Shown here: positions 22,600-55,351 of the stretch, in pieces
How the letters are laid out: every line of letters begins with the position of its first letter
How positions within the stretch are numbered: position 1 is the stretch's first letter
NCBI GenBank assembly: GCA_023333565.1
Contig: JAJKFH010002994.1
Span: forward strand, 186,001 to 250,000
Origin: Puffinus mauretanicus
Lineage: Eukaryota > Chordata > Aves > Procellariiformes > Procellariidae
Length of the DNA: 64,000 nt
Reading direction: 5' to 3'
The notes under the pieces: generated by a model
Database searches by the model: none
Told to the model about the DNA's origin: nothing
The model's input: only the letters and a program-made list of their open reading frames with translations
Position numbers and translations under genes: made by a program

Positions 22600-25441
22600 C
22601 GTCAGATCTGTAAGTTTATTTGCTCAATGTACGACGGCTACATAATGACTCACATTCATGATATTCCATCACTGAGGAAAAACTGCTAAGAATGGTCCGT
22701 GTGTGAAATAATTCCTTACAGAAACACGGAGTTGGAAAAATAATCACTGATTAGACCTTAAAAATAGTTCACTGCATAACATGACAAAAAGCACAAACAA
22801 AGGCTCATTCAAAGAACACAGTCATTGTTCTCCTACACTGTAATAGTTATAGTTTCACCATGACGAACACCAGACATTAAGATTAAGCTAACACTGGTGT
22901 TTTCTTTTGCTTTTTTTTCCTTTTTAAAAACAAAATCATATATAATTGCATGTCACTATAGCAACATCCATAACAGATCAGTTTGTTACGATCACTATTT
23001 GGTAGAGCAAACTTTACCCCCAAAAGAAAAAAATAAATTAAAAAACTTTAAAAAATTTTTGAAGACTATTTTGTCATAGGAATACATAACATCTACAGTA
23101 TAAGTTAATAAATTTCAAGCTACTGTATAGAAATACGACACTAGCATGCACAATATTGTATCAATAGAGTAATGGAGCAGTAATCATTTCACTGGAGAGA
23201 CAGTATCATAGGCAAGTGCATCTCTTAAAAAACGAAAGAAACCATTCAAGCTGCTTAAAAATCAAGTCCCCGACCCCCACTCCGGTTTTAGCCCTCTTGT
23301 GCCATCTCTCCTGCATAAGTTTCCTAAAGCAGCCAGAGCAAAAGCCGAAAAGAAGAAAAAAGAAAAAAAAAAAAAAAAAGATAGGTTTTGTAATTCCAGT
23401 AAATCACTTCCAAATTATACAGCTGGGACAACACTGCTCACGGGACACGAGGGTCAATCAAAGGAAGGTAAGAAGCCTACAGCAATCTTCCAGTCCACGG
23501 CACGTACCGGCAGCGCGAGCGTCTCGCCGCGGCATGCTGCACACCGTACACCCGGCGGATGCGCTTGCTCGCTCGCCGCGAGCGAGGCTGGGCAAGACTC
23601 CGCGTGCGAAGGCATCCCGGTCAAAAAAAAAAAAAAAAAGAAAAAGCTTTGCCAGCATCGCCGGGGCAATATCTGGAGGCCAAGCACCGGCCTCGGCTCC
23701 GCTCGCTCCCCGAGGAGCTGGGGTAGCGGCTTCGTTTGACTGCGGGGAGGGAGCTGGAGTGATGTCTCCCCGTGCAACCCGACAGCAGGAGCGGCTGTAC
23801 CGTGTGTGCAACACCACGACACGCTGTTTGCAGACTGACTCTCGAAAGGGACAATGAAAGCCTGTTTCCAAAAAAAACCAAACAAAAAAGTAATGCACGA
23901 GTGCGATTTTTCCTTACTGCGCAGCTTTAGGTGAAAAGCTACGTGGCACAGCACTCCGCGAGCCAGAGAACAGCAGTGAACTTCCAACAACAATGTAAAA
24001 ATAAAAATTAAAAATAATAAATTTACTCAAAATGGGGTAAATATTACCTGCTAAGCAACTCAGATGCCCCGACTCCCACCCCCAGCCAGATCAGACAGAC
24101 TCAGAAAAGATTTTGCTAAGAAGAGAACTAAGTTCCTGGGCTCCCGATGGTTGATAGAAATGTCTATGATTGTAGCTCTTCCCTTGAGGATTTCTCTACC
24201 AAATTAGTTTCTAAGCTCCTGAAGTTCACTCATTACACCACAAGCTTCCCCAGGAGAAAGGAAAACGCACCCGGCTTCCCTGGTGACAAACAAGGGAGCC
24301 TGGGTGCCCGAGATCTGCTGACAAACCTCATGGTACAGTGGGAGAAAGTCAGGCAGAGTGAAATGGCAGTGCAATCCCTGAGGAAGCAGCTGTGGCACCT
24401 TAAATCAGGATGGTCTTTTGAAATACCAAACACAGTACATGACATACAGACCTGAATGCTCTTTTTTATTTTTTTTTTTTTTAATTTTTTATTTAAGTGG
24501 CATTTTAAGTTTAAACACTTCCCCCTTGTCTAATTAAGTTCTTAAACCTTTTGCTGTGGACTTAAAATAGTTGAAACAGCCGCTAGCCAAGCACCTGTTA
24601 AGCTGTTGACCAAAAAACTAGAGCAGCTTTGATGTTCCTCGGGCGGGCGGTCGTCTTGCCTTGGGCGACACAGAATAGCTAAAGCCAGTCCACAGGCGAG
24701 GACTGATCAGGAAGGCAAGCCAAAAGAACTAGCAAAAGAAAAAACAGACAATCAAAGGCTTGATGTCATATGGCTGTAATGTAGAAATACTGTAAACTGC
24801 GATTTAGTGTTAATACTGTAAGCTACCCTAATAAATATCTTAACAAAAAAAAAAAAAAAAGATTGGATGGCCTAAATCCCGGGGCTTTACAAGCCCCAAA
24901 TTCTTTAGTTTAATTTTTTTTTTTTAATTCCTTCTCAATTTGGGGATTTTAAGCTACGCCCTGCCAGGCAGAGCGCTGCAGAGAGACGCCCCGCGGCGTG
25001 GTACGGACACACGGCACTTGGACTGAAGAAACAAACGCACGAAGCCTTACTGGAACCACAGAACTCCCTTTTTTTTTTTTTTTGCGTTGCTTTCCTTAAA
25101 AACGAGGGCCATTCCATCCACGCGAATTCATCTTAAAACCCTTTTATTTCTAGCGATAAAGTTAAATTAAAGACAGCTCCACTTGTATTAATAATCTACA
25201 GAACAGTCCATATGCCAGTGAGGCTGCTATTCCATACCAGCACAGCCAGCCTGACTTCCACTAGTGGTGTTTTGGCAAAAATGTCAACGAGGCAATCAAA
25301 GACAGGTTGTGGGGGGCCTCCCTGGGAAGGTGTCCCCTCCCTTTCCCTCCCCCACCCCTGACCCCCCCCCCCACTCGTGGGAAAAAAATAAAGACTGCAG
25401 TAGTTAGCATCAGCGTGCGGCTGCCAGTCCATCGGGGGGGT
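22600..25441 (-). other. YWHAG: YWHAG 3' UTR
   Basis: About 2.84 kb downstream (minus strand) of the YWHAG stop, AT-rich and without coding potential, ending near an AATAAA (TTTATT on the plus strand at 22615). Length fits the long YWHAG mRNA of vertebrates. On the message strand it has many poly-T and poly-A runs and AU-rich stretches (for example plus-strand 24461-24500 and 23030-23080), plus further AATAAA candidates at plus 24465 and 25143 that could give shorter forms. Confidence 0.75.
22615..22620 (-). terminator. YWHAG: YWHAG distal polyadenylation signal
   Basis: TTTATT on the plus strand is AATAAA on the coding strand, at the boundary where AT-rich UTR gives way to G+C-rich intergenic DNA. 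This sharp composition change supports it as the main 3' end. Confidence 0.7.
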
Positions 25442-46490
<21,049 letters not shown>

Positions 46491-47704
46491 CATCAGCCCT
46501 GTCCAACGCCGGGGCCTGCAGCACCTCCCGGGCAGCTCACGGCCGCCCCGGTGCTGGGGGGCTGCCCCCGGGCAGGTGCTGCGCGGGGCCCACGGAGGGC
46601 CGTGGGGTCCCTGACACCGTCGTGGGGCTGGGCCAGGCTGCGGTGACACAGCTTGGGGCAAACAACTGCCCTTTGCGGAGGAGAGCCGCCCCACCGAAGA
46701 GGGACGCTGGATCATTTACGAGTGGCCAGCGTGGGAGCGCGGTGCGCTCGCTCGTCGATAAGACGTGAAAGAAAAGCGCTCGGACCTCGCAGAGCTGCTG
46801 CTGCGCCTTAGGAACTCCATCAGGAGCCATAAGAGATCCCGTTTTCCTAAAAAGCCTATGGATAAAGCGATGCTGAGAGGATGCTGCAGCGCTGTGGGAA
46901 AGGAAAGGGGTCTAATGAACGGAGCCGCGCTGATCCCGATGGAAGCGCTTTATCCCCGGTCGGAGGGAGCCGGGCGGTGCTGACGCTCGGCTCCGCGTGG
47001 GTGAACGCCGTCCTCCCCCTCGCATGCCAGGTGTGTCCCAGTGCAGGTGCCGCACGTCCCCAGCCCTTCCCGCCGCCGCTGTCCCCGCGTGGGTGCTTTG
47101 GGAGGTGTGAGGACGATCTCGGAGGACACAGCCGTCCCTCTCGCCGATCCCCACGCCCTGTGGTTTTCTTCTGAAACACCACAGGAAACCTCGGTGGCAC
47201 CGGGACGTGCCGGTTTCCGCAGGGCAATAGTGGCCACCACTGTTAATGCCTGTGGGCCATGGTCTCACCCGAGTGAGTGGGGACAAATTGGTTTGGAAAT
47301 GCTGATAGTGCTTTATGATGGCGAGCAACGCCATTTTGGGGTGAGATCTCCATCTTTCTTGTGGTTTTAGCACTGCTTTACAAATAACAGAGAATTGTAT
47401 TGAATGGATTTGTTTTACACAAAATAATTCTTTGTTTACAGTTTCCGAGAGCAGAAGAAATCACGCCTTCTGATAAAATAAAACTAGAAATACACCCAGA
47501 TCCTCTCTATTTCTTCCGTAAAATAAAACGCTGTCTCCTTGCTCGCGTCCCCGGTCTCACACCCCGCGGCACACGTGGTTCTGGTGTGAGAACAGCCTTT
47601 GTGCCCGGCTTTTGTTTACCACCACGGCGATCCCAAGGAGAGCGCCCACAAGACAAGGGCAGTTTATTCCTCTTTTCTGATAATGGCGCATTCATGAGAC
47701 CCCC
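46491..47704. other. Intergenic, upstream of YWHAG
   Basis: 1.2 kb of unique-looking sequence with moderate G+C. No gene, RNA or repeat family was recognised. Confidence 0.5.
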
Positions 47705-48232
47705 CCCTGCAGTGCTGCGTCCAGCTCGGGGGTCCTCAGCACGAGAAGGACATGGACCTGTTGGAGCGGGTCCAGAGGAGGCCACGAAGATGATCAGGAG
47801 ATGGAACGGCTCTGCTATGAAGAAAGGCCGAGAGAGTTGGGGTTGTTCAGCCTGGAGAGGAGAAGGCTCCGGGGAGACCTTATTGCGGCCTTTCAGTACT
47901 TAAAGGGGGCTTATAAGAAATATGGGGAGAGACTTTTTAGCAGGGCCTGTTGAGACAGGACAAGGGGGAATGGTCTTAAACTAAAAGAGGGGAGATTCAG
48001 ACTAGATACAAGGAAGAAATTTTTTACAATGAGGGCAGTGAGACACTGGTACAGTTGCCCAGAGAGGTGGTCGATGCCCCATCCCTGGGAACATTGCAGG
48101 TCAGGTTGGACGGGGCTCTGAGCAACCTGATCGAGTTGAAGATGTCCCTGCCCACAGGACTAGATGAGCTTTAAAGGTCCCTTCCAACCCAAACTATTCC
48201 ATGATTCTATGATTCTATGATTCAATGATTCT
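47705..48232 (+). mobile_element. CR1 LINE, 5'-truncated 3' end
   Basis: Recognisable avian CR1 sequence: GGACCTGTTGGAGCGGGTCC, GTTGTTCAGCCTGGAGAGGA, GGGGAGACCTTATTGCGGCC, TTGCCCAGAGAGGTGGTCGA and CTTTAAAGGTCCCTTCCAAC. It ends in the diagnostic tandem ATTCTATG octamers (48198-48228). Only the last part of the reverse transcriptase region and the 3' UTR remain, which is the usual truncation. No target-site duplication is expected for CR1. Confidence 0.95.
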
Positions 48233-49560
48233 TCTGAGGAGGCTTGCCACCGTTTCTGGAGAGCTCAGCAGTGGGTTTTTGCATTGTTTTCTGTATGACG
48301 CCAGCTTTGGGGAGAGAATTTGAGTAAAAAAGTGCAAAATGCAGAAGAACATCCAAGTACATCGTGGGTCCCGAACTGGTTTTTCAGCTATTGCTACCAT
48401 TTCTTACCAATAGTCTGGAGAATTGCCATGGGGCATTGCCCAAGCCAAGCGGGACTATCAGATCTTGGGTATGGACCAGAGCGGAGCTGCCTGCTCTTCC
48501 CAGACACCTTTCGAATGATGCTCCTACATTTGGGTTGGATGTATGGTTTCTCTAACTTGGAAAAAATAATATTAGCCCTTGGGTACAACTTCTGTATTCT
48601 CACGGACTGTATTGAACACAAGCCTGGACCAGCGTTTGTGTACCTGGAAGCTCATCTGGTTTCTCCAAATACATCAACTGGCCTAATAAAAACTATTGCC
48701 TCTCCATACAAACCTTATGACCCTTACCTAATAATTTACATAAATACGGCAGGTTCTCAGCGAGTCCAAATCACCGCAGCTCTGCTGATTTACAGTGACC
48801 GCGTATTTGCCCCAGACTGAACAAATACTGATTTATTCCTGTCAAAGCACCATAGCAATAAATCCATTTCACAGCACAGATGATTTCCTTCCCCATCACA
48901 GGTCAGAACATGATATTCATAATGCTGTAAATTCTTCAGAATAGCGATCTGGCCGTAATATTTATCTGCAGTGTATCCAGCCCCCTTTTTGGGCTTCGAT
49001 GCATAAATCAGCACCCCTCGCATCACTTAATTCTTCTGTTTTACAGACCGGGAAGCGGTGGAATGAAGGTTAGGTGGTGAATGGCCGGAGTTAGAGGCTT
49101 CTAGTGGGCAGCCCAGGCAGCTGGAGGTGTCATCTGGCTGCCCGTCACTAAATGCCCTTCTCCCACCTCTGCCTGGTACCTATAGACACCCCTCAGCAAA
49201 AGCCCAGACGGCTGCCGGGTTGGGAAATCACAAAGACCCAAAGGATGCGGGTCTGTTCTGCAGATGTCCCAGAAAATCCTAATAACCCTAATTCCGCCTA
49301 CGGTATTAAAAATACTCCGGCGCGTTCAAATGTGCCACTTTGTTAATTCCTGCGGCCTGGAAGACGAGTCCTTCTCTTCACATTTTCTTACCTTCCCCGT
49401 GCTGTCAATGCCTCGTGACACCGCAAGGGAAGGCAGTGAATTCTCTTTGACTTGGAGGTTCGCTTGGGTCAGCTACTGACTGCTCCGAAAACGGATCCAG
49501 AAATCCTCACCCCTCGCTTGCTGCGGAGGTCGTGCACCCCTTCCCTCCGTGTTTGCTTGC
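48233..49560. other. Intergenic, AT-richer
   Basis: No supported gene. It contains a 166-codon plus-strand open frame (48320-48820) and a 78-codon minus-strand one (48790-49026), neither resembling a known family. Confidence 0.5.
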
Positions 49561-52500
49561 TTGGAGCGAGGAGGATGCCTGGGGAGGGGGATGCATGGCA
49601 AGGGGGATGCATGGCAAGGGGGATGCCTGGGGAGGGGGATGCATGGCAAGGGGGGATGCCCGGGGAGGAGGTTGCATGGCGCAGGTGCCCCAGCTTGTCC
49701 CCACACCGAGGGCAAGGCTGGTGGCCGTTGGTACGCAGGCATGCCTGCAACACCTTCCAGCCGCAGCAAGCAGTGACCCGCTGCTTGGGGTCCTGCGTGT
49801 CTTCAGCCAGTGGGTGGCAAAGCCGGGCAGAGCAGGGGACGCAGGGTGACATTCCCCAGGGCTGGTGTGTGGAGCTGGGATGGGTGCCATGCCCTGGCTC
49901 CTGCGCAGCCCCAGGGCTCCCTGGCTGGGTGCTCACCCTCCAGCCTGGGTGCTCACCCTCCAGCCCCGCTGCCTGGGTGGCTGCTGCTCGGGTTGCCCCG
50001 AGGAAGGTGCTGCCTGCCCAGGGGAGCAGTTTTCCAGCTTTTACAGTTGAGCTTGTGAAAAACAAGGTGAGAAAACCTCTGGTTTCAGTGTCCCCTTCCC
50101 CACAGGCTGCAGGACAGCAGTGCCCTCGTGTCGTCCCTGCCCGGCCCCTTGCTGGGCCAGACTGCCTGGCCCCAGCACCCCAGCACCTCGGCACCTCAGC
50201 ACCCCAGCACCCTGGCACCCTAGCCCCTTTTCCACCTCGCTGCCCCGAGCCTGGCTGTGCGACACGGCAAGGGAAGCATCCCAGGAGCAGCCCAAGGGTG
50301 TCCCTTCTCCCCGCGCACCCACCAGCAGCGCTCCCCAGCCTGCCACGGTGCAGGCTCGGACCCAGCCCAGCACCCCTCCACCCTGCCAGGCACCGAAGCT
50401 GGGGGGTCCCACCAGCCCCAGGGAAGGACCCCGCAACCAACACCTGAGCGAGCTCGGGGGTGCACCAACCCTCCCCCAAACACCCCAGAGCCAGGACGCT
50501 GCCTCACCTGGGGCAGGAGGCGATGGAGGGGCCGTGGCTGATGGGGAGCCCCCCAGACCGCCGGTGCTTTGAAAGGGAACTTCCTTCCCCCCGTCTGCAG
50601 AGCTGCAGCGCTTTGTACTCAGCCCTGGCCTTTCATCTCTGGGTTTCAAAGCACTTTCCAAGCCCAAATTAATTCTGCTGCAGCAGCTGCCCTCCTGCGC
50701 TGTTTAACATCAGCCCTGCCACGAAACAGGGCTGCCCGTACCCCTCGGGGTACACAGCCGGGCTCCCAGGGATGATTTTCCTTGGGACCACCTTGACTCA
50801 CCGAGATGGGATGGGAGGGCAGCGCACGGTGCCTCCCAGCCTCCCCTTATCCCCAATACCCACACAAGCCCCAGGGCGCTGAGAACTGCAGCGATGCCCA
50901 TGCCATGGCACCCTCCACTCTGAAAATCCCCCCCTCTCCAGCCTTTCTCCCAGCCCCAGGGAAGATGCTCCCACACAGGACGTATGCCCATGGCAAGCCG
51001 GGGTGCCCTGGGGCAGCCGGGATGTCAGCCCTCACCCTGGGTGCTGGTGGGGAGCTGGGGGGACCCTGGGTGCAGCACCCCACCAGGGACCCAGCAGGAG
51101 GGTGGGCTGGGGCCAGCTGGGCACACCGCCTCCCCGCAGGGCATTAATAATTAAGCAGGCGTGTCGGGCTCAGATGGCAGCTCTTACTTAAGGAGTCGAT
51201 ATAAATACCGCCCAGACAGCACTTATGGAGCACCTAAAAAAAGCCCTGGCTGTCTCCGTCCCTCCAGAAGCGGCTCCGAGCTCTGTGGGGCCGGTGGGCA
51301 GCACTGGGCAGGGTGGTCACCAGCGTCGTGTGGGGACGGGGCTGCCTCGGGCGTGAGAGGTGGCAGCATCTGGGGCCAATCCTCCGGGCACCCGCTTGTG
51401 CCTCAGTTTCCCTCTGCAGCGGGGTTTTTGCCTCGGCCCTTTGTCCCGTGCGGTCACAGGGGTGTCGGGGACCCAGTGGATGCTGGATGCTCAGCCCCCT
51501 GCCCTGGGTTGGTGCCACTGGGTGGGAGCTTGGGGGGGTCTCTGCCAACCCACCCCGGTGCCAAGGGGAAAGCCACCCCATGTCCCAGCGGCTGCCAAGT
51601 GCCTTTCTGTGTTTGTGCTGGCAGTGAGTGGCCCCGTGGCCCCGCTGTCCCCCTGGTCACAGCTCCCCGGGACACCCCTCCCGCACTAGGATCGGGGCCA
51701 CTCATCCTCCAAGGACAGCTCAGTCCTCCCCCCTCCCTGCCCGGGGTCCCCAGGACCCCCTCCCCAGAGCCACCCCATCCTTATTGAAGGTGGGGGGCCG
51801 GGGAGGCGCAAGAAGGGCCAGGAGCACCGAGACAGCCACGACCTGGGGTGCAGCAGGACCCCCACCCCCCCCCCACCCCCAGCCCAGGCATCACCCCTCC
51901 ATCAGCACCCTGGACCCCCAGGAGCAGGCGAGGAGCCGGAGCGGGGCAGGCAGGACAGGGCTGTCCCATCGTCCCCGTTGCAGGCGGGCGGCAGCGAGCC
52001 GCTTGCTGCAGTCCTGCTCGCCGGCTCTGCAGCGTGACTCAGCACAGCCTCCCCCAGCTCCCGGCCCCACCGCCACGGCCCCTTCCCCCCGCCACGGCCC
52101 CTTCTTCCCCACCTTGCCACTGTCACCCCCAGAGCCACCCCTCAAATCCATATCCCCCCCCCAGAACACCCAGCCCCATCCATCCCCACCCCAGGAGCAC
52201 CGGCTGCTCCTTCAGCCCCGGCGCAGGCAGGGACCCCCCCTCCAAGGCTGAGTCGGGGCTCCAAGCGATGGGGAATGGTGGGTGTCAGCCTGCCTGCACC
52301 CAAGCATCTCTGCCGTGCCCTTAGGCGGGGGACAGGCAGGGTGCCGGATCCGGCCCCACGGGTCTCCCAGCCCAAAGGTTTGGGGAGCTGAGCACCGACT
52401 CCTGCTATGGCACCTCCCCAGGCGTTGGGAGAAAGGATTTGGGGTTTTTTCCTGGCGGCTGGGACTGAAGGAGATGCCAGGGTCACATGGGAAAGTCTCA

Positions 52501-54830
52501 GGATTTTTAAAGGGATTTTTTGAGCCCCGCTTTTGGGGTGTTTGGAGCCTGCCAGGAATCAGCATCTCTCAGCATTTCTGTGCATGTCCCCTCTGGCCGG
52601 GACCTGGAGGTTACTGGGGGGTGAGGAGGGTGGCCAGAGAAAGCAGCCAGCACTGCGGGAGGAGGACTGAGCACCCTAACCGTCCCCTCTAACTGTCCCC
52701 ACATCCCCAGGCACGAAGCCACTTGCAGGGCAGGACCCCACTGTCTGCTTGTGCTGTGTCCTGGGGACGGGTGTCCCTCCGCTGTGACAGCAGCACGTGG
52801 CACGGCCCCATCCCCGGGACGGGGGACAACAGGGCTGATGGGACTCTGCAGCCGGGAGCACCCATCCTGCACCCCAATGGCTGCATCAGAGAAGATGCAG
52901 ACCGGATTAAACCAAAGGCATAGCCAGAGCACCCAGCCACGGCCGGACCCCCGCTCCCACCCGGCAGGGCAGCCCCTCGCCCGCGGCATCGCCATGGGGA
53001 GCACGTTGCTGGCATCGCTGCCAGCTAATTGCTTTCCTGCCTCTCTCTAAATGCAAGCGATGGCAGCGAGGCGGCAGCGAGCTGGCTTTTGCCAGCGTTC
53101 GGCAGCCCACGTGGGGCGGCTCCTGCCAGGGGAACGAAATAAAATTATAAAAAAAAAAAAAAAAAGGCAGAGAGGAGGAGATGATGGATGGGAGGATTTG
53201 CAACCGTGGCCGTTTACCCTGGCGGAGGGAGCCCTTGAGGCTGCAGGCGCAAGGAGAGGCACAGGGTTGCCGGTGCCCGCGGGCCATGGCCACGCAGCCC
53301 CCCAGGACGGCACGGCACGGCGGGGGCACGGCGTGGAGAGCAGCCGGCTCCGCGGCCCCCCCCGCCGCCCCACTCCCTTTGCCAGCGGACTAATTGCGCC
53401 AGTGACTTTGCAGTTCCCAAAATAGCTCCTGGCTCCGGCGGGGTGACGTCAGCGGGAGCCGCGGCGGCAGGCCTGGCAGGAGCGGGGAAGGAGGATGCTG
53501 CCCGGCGTGGGGTGCGGTGGATGGCTGCTGCACCCCACCATGGTCCCGCTGGGTGACCTTGGCACCCTGGGCCACGCTCCCGAGGGAGCAAGCCTTGCTG
53601 TGCTACAGGGATGCTGCAGGGAGACCTGGTCCTCATCCATCCCATCGGAGGAGGAGGTGATCCAAGGCTGTTCCTGCTCTGCATCCCCTCCATGTGGGTG
53701 CCCACATCCCCAGGACCCCCCGCCACAAGGCATGGGGCAGGGTGGGGGGCCAGGCTGCCCCGGTGGGGGTAAATCTGCCCCCCGGTGCCCCCAATGTGGT
53801 GAGGTGTGCCCCCAGCCAGGGCAGCCGTGTCCCTGCAGCTCCCCGAGGGTGCCAAGGGGTGAGCCAGGGCCACCATCCTAAGTGCCCCTGGGGAAACTGA
53901 GGCACGGGGGAGGGATGCAGAAGCAGCAGGGAGAGCGGGGAGGGGCACGGTGAGCCAGGGAGCGGAGCGCAGCCCAAGGTCACCCAGGTGGTGCTGGGCG
54001 CAGCGGAGCCAGGGATGCGCTCCGGGCCAGGGCTGCCTCCAGCAGTGACTCACCCCTGCGCCGGTGCCCAGCTCCTCCGGTTACAGGCGCAGATGAGATT
54101 GCCTTAATGGGGCACGGCGGGTGGCAGGGCTGGCCCGGCCTGGGAAGGGCACCCCTGGGACCAGGCACCGACCCACGGGCCCCTCCAGCCATCCCCACAC
54201 TCTGCAGCCTCCCCCCACAAGCAGTGCATCCCCCATACCACATCCCAGCCAGCAACACTGCTTGTACTGGTCTCATACTGGTCCCAGAATGGGACCCCCA
54301 TCCCTCCCAGCACAGCTTAGGGGGGATTTAACTGCAACTGCCCCCTCGCCTGCCCCTGTTCCCAGGGAGCAGAGCTCCCGAGCCCCACGCCAGAGCTCGG
54401 CCGGAGGGCCGGCTTATTATTCTGGAACGCGGAGAAATAATTAAAGCCTCCTCCATTTCCCCTTGCTCATTTGTGCTCCTTCAGCCTGGATTAATGGGTC
54501 TCCTCTCCCCAGCACAGACTCATTCCTTATTCCTAATAGCCCATAAATCCCGGCCCCGAAATAACCCCAGCTTTTGCCTGGACCTGCTGAAATATTTATT
54601 CTCTCCCCCCTGCCGCCCCCCCACACCATCCCCTCTCCAGGGATGGGGAGAAGAACTAATTGATGGCATCAACCGGTGTGGAGCCGCAGCTGCTCCGAGC
54701 ACGGGGAAACAGCTGACGTCGGCAAGAGGAGAAGAGCCGGGCAGGCACCGTGGCTTCTCCCGGCTCCCACACACCCACCGCGGCCTGGCTGTGGTCTGCA
54801 GTGGGATGCTCTGGTGCCACCAGCATCCCC
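49561..54830. other. YWHAG-SSC4D intergenic region
   Basis: 5.3 kb, G+C rich and without a recognised gene. It holds a short 16-bp repeat (49569-49684), CAGCACCCCAGCACC repeats near 50170-50220, and three AT-rich islands in otherwise G+C-rich DNA (51128-51245, 53393-53436, 54405-54445). There is a TGACGTCA at 53444 and a poly(A) run at 53150-53166. Confidence 0.5.
49569..49684. repeat. ~16-bp repeat GGATGCATGGCAAGGG
   Basis: About seven alternating copies of GGATGCATGGCAAGGG and GGATGCCTGGGGAGGG. Confidence 0.85.
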
Positions 54831-55351
54831 TATGCTGGTACCCTGCTCCAGGTCCAGGGCATCCCCCATGCTGGTACCCTGCTCCAGGTCCGGGGCATCC
54901 CCCGTGCTGGTACCCTGCTCCAGGTCCAGGGCATCCCCCGTGCTGGTACCCTGCTCCAGGGCCGGGGCATCCCCCGTGCTGGTACCCTGCTCCAGGGCCA
55001 GGGCATCCCCCGTGCTGGTACCCTGCTCCAGGTCCAGGGCATCCCCCGTGCTGGTACCCTGCTCCAGGGCCAGGGCATCCCCCGTGCTGGTACCCTGCTC
55101 CAGGTCCAGGGCATCCCCCGTGCTGGTACCCTGCTCCAGGGCCAGGGCATCCCCCGTGCTGGTACCCTGCTCCAGGGCCAGGGCATCCCCCGTGCTGGTA
55201 CCCTGCTCCAGGGCCAGGGCATCCCCCGTGCTGGTACCCTGCTCCAGGTCCAGGGCATCCCCCGTGCTGGTACCCTGCTCCAGGGCCAGGGCATCCCCCG
55301 TGCTGGTACCCTGCTCCAGGGCCGGGGCATCCCCCGTGCTGGTACCCTGCT
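54831..55351. repeat. 36-bp minisatellite, ~14.5 copies
   Basis: The unit TGCTGGTACCCTGCTCCAGG + TCCAGGGCATCCCCCG is almost perfectly conserved, differing mainly at GGTCC versus GGGCC. Each copy has a GGTACC site. As 36 = 3 x 12 and the unit lacks stops, several frames on both strands stay open as 12-residue repeats. Confidence 0.95.

Noticed and set aside
48320..48820. 166-codon plus-strand frame after the CR1 copy
   Set aside because: No recognisable domain, no CR1 reverse transcriptase similarity that I can see, and no gene context; length is possible by chance. A protein search would settle it.
48790..49026. 78-codon minus-strand frame
   Set aside because: Composition is protein-like, but I recognise no family and no splice or start support.
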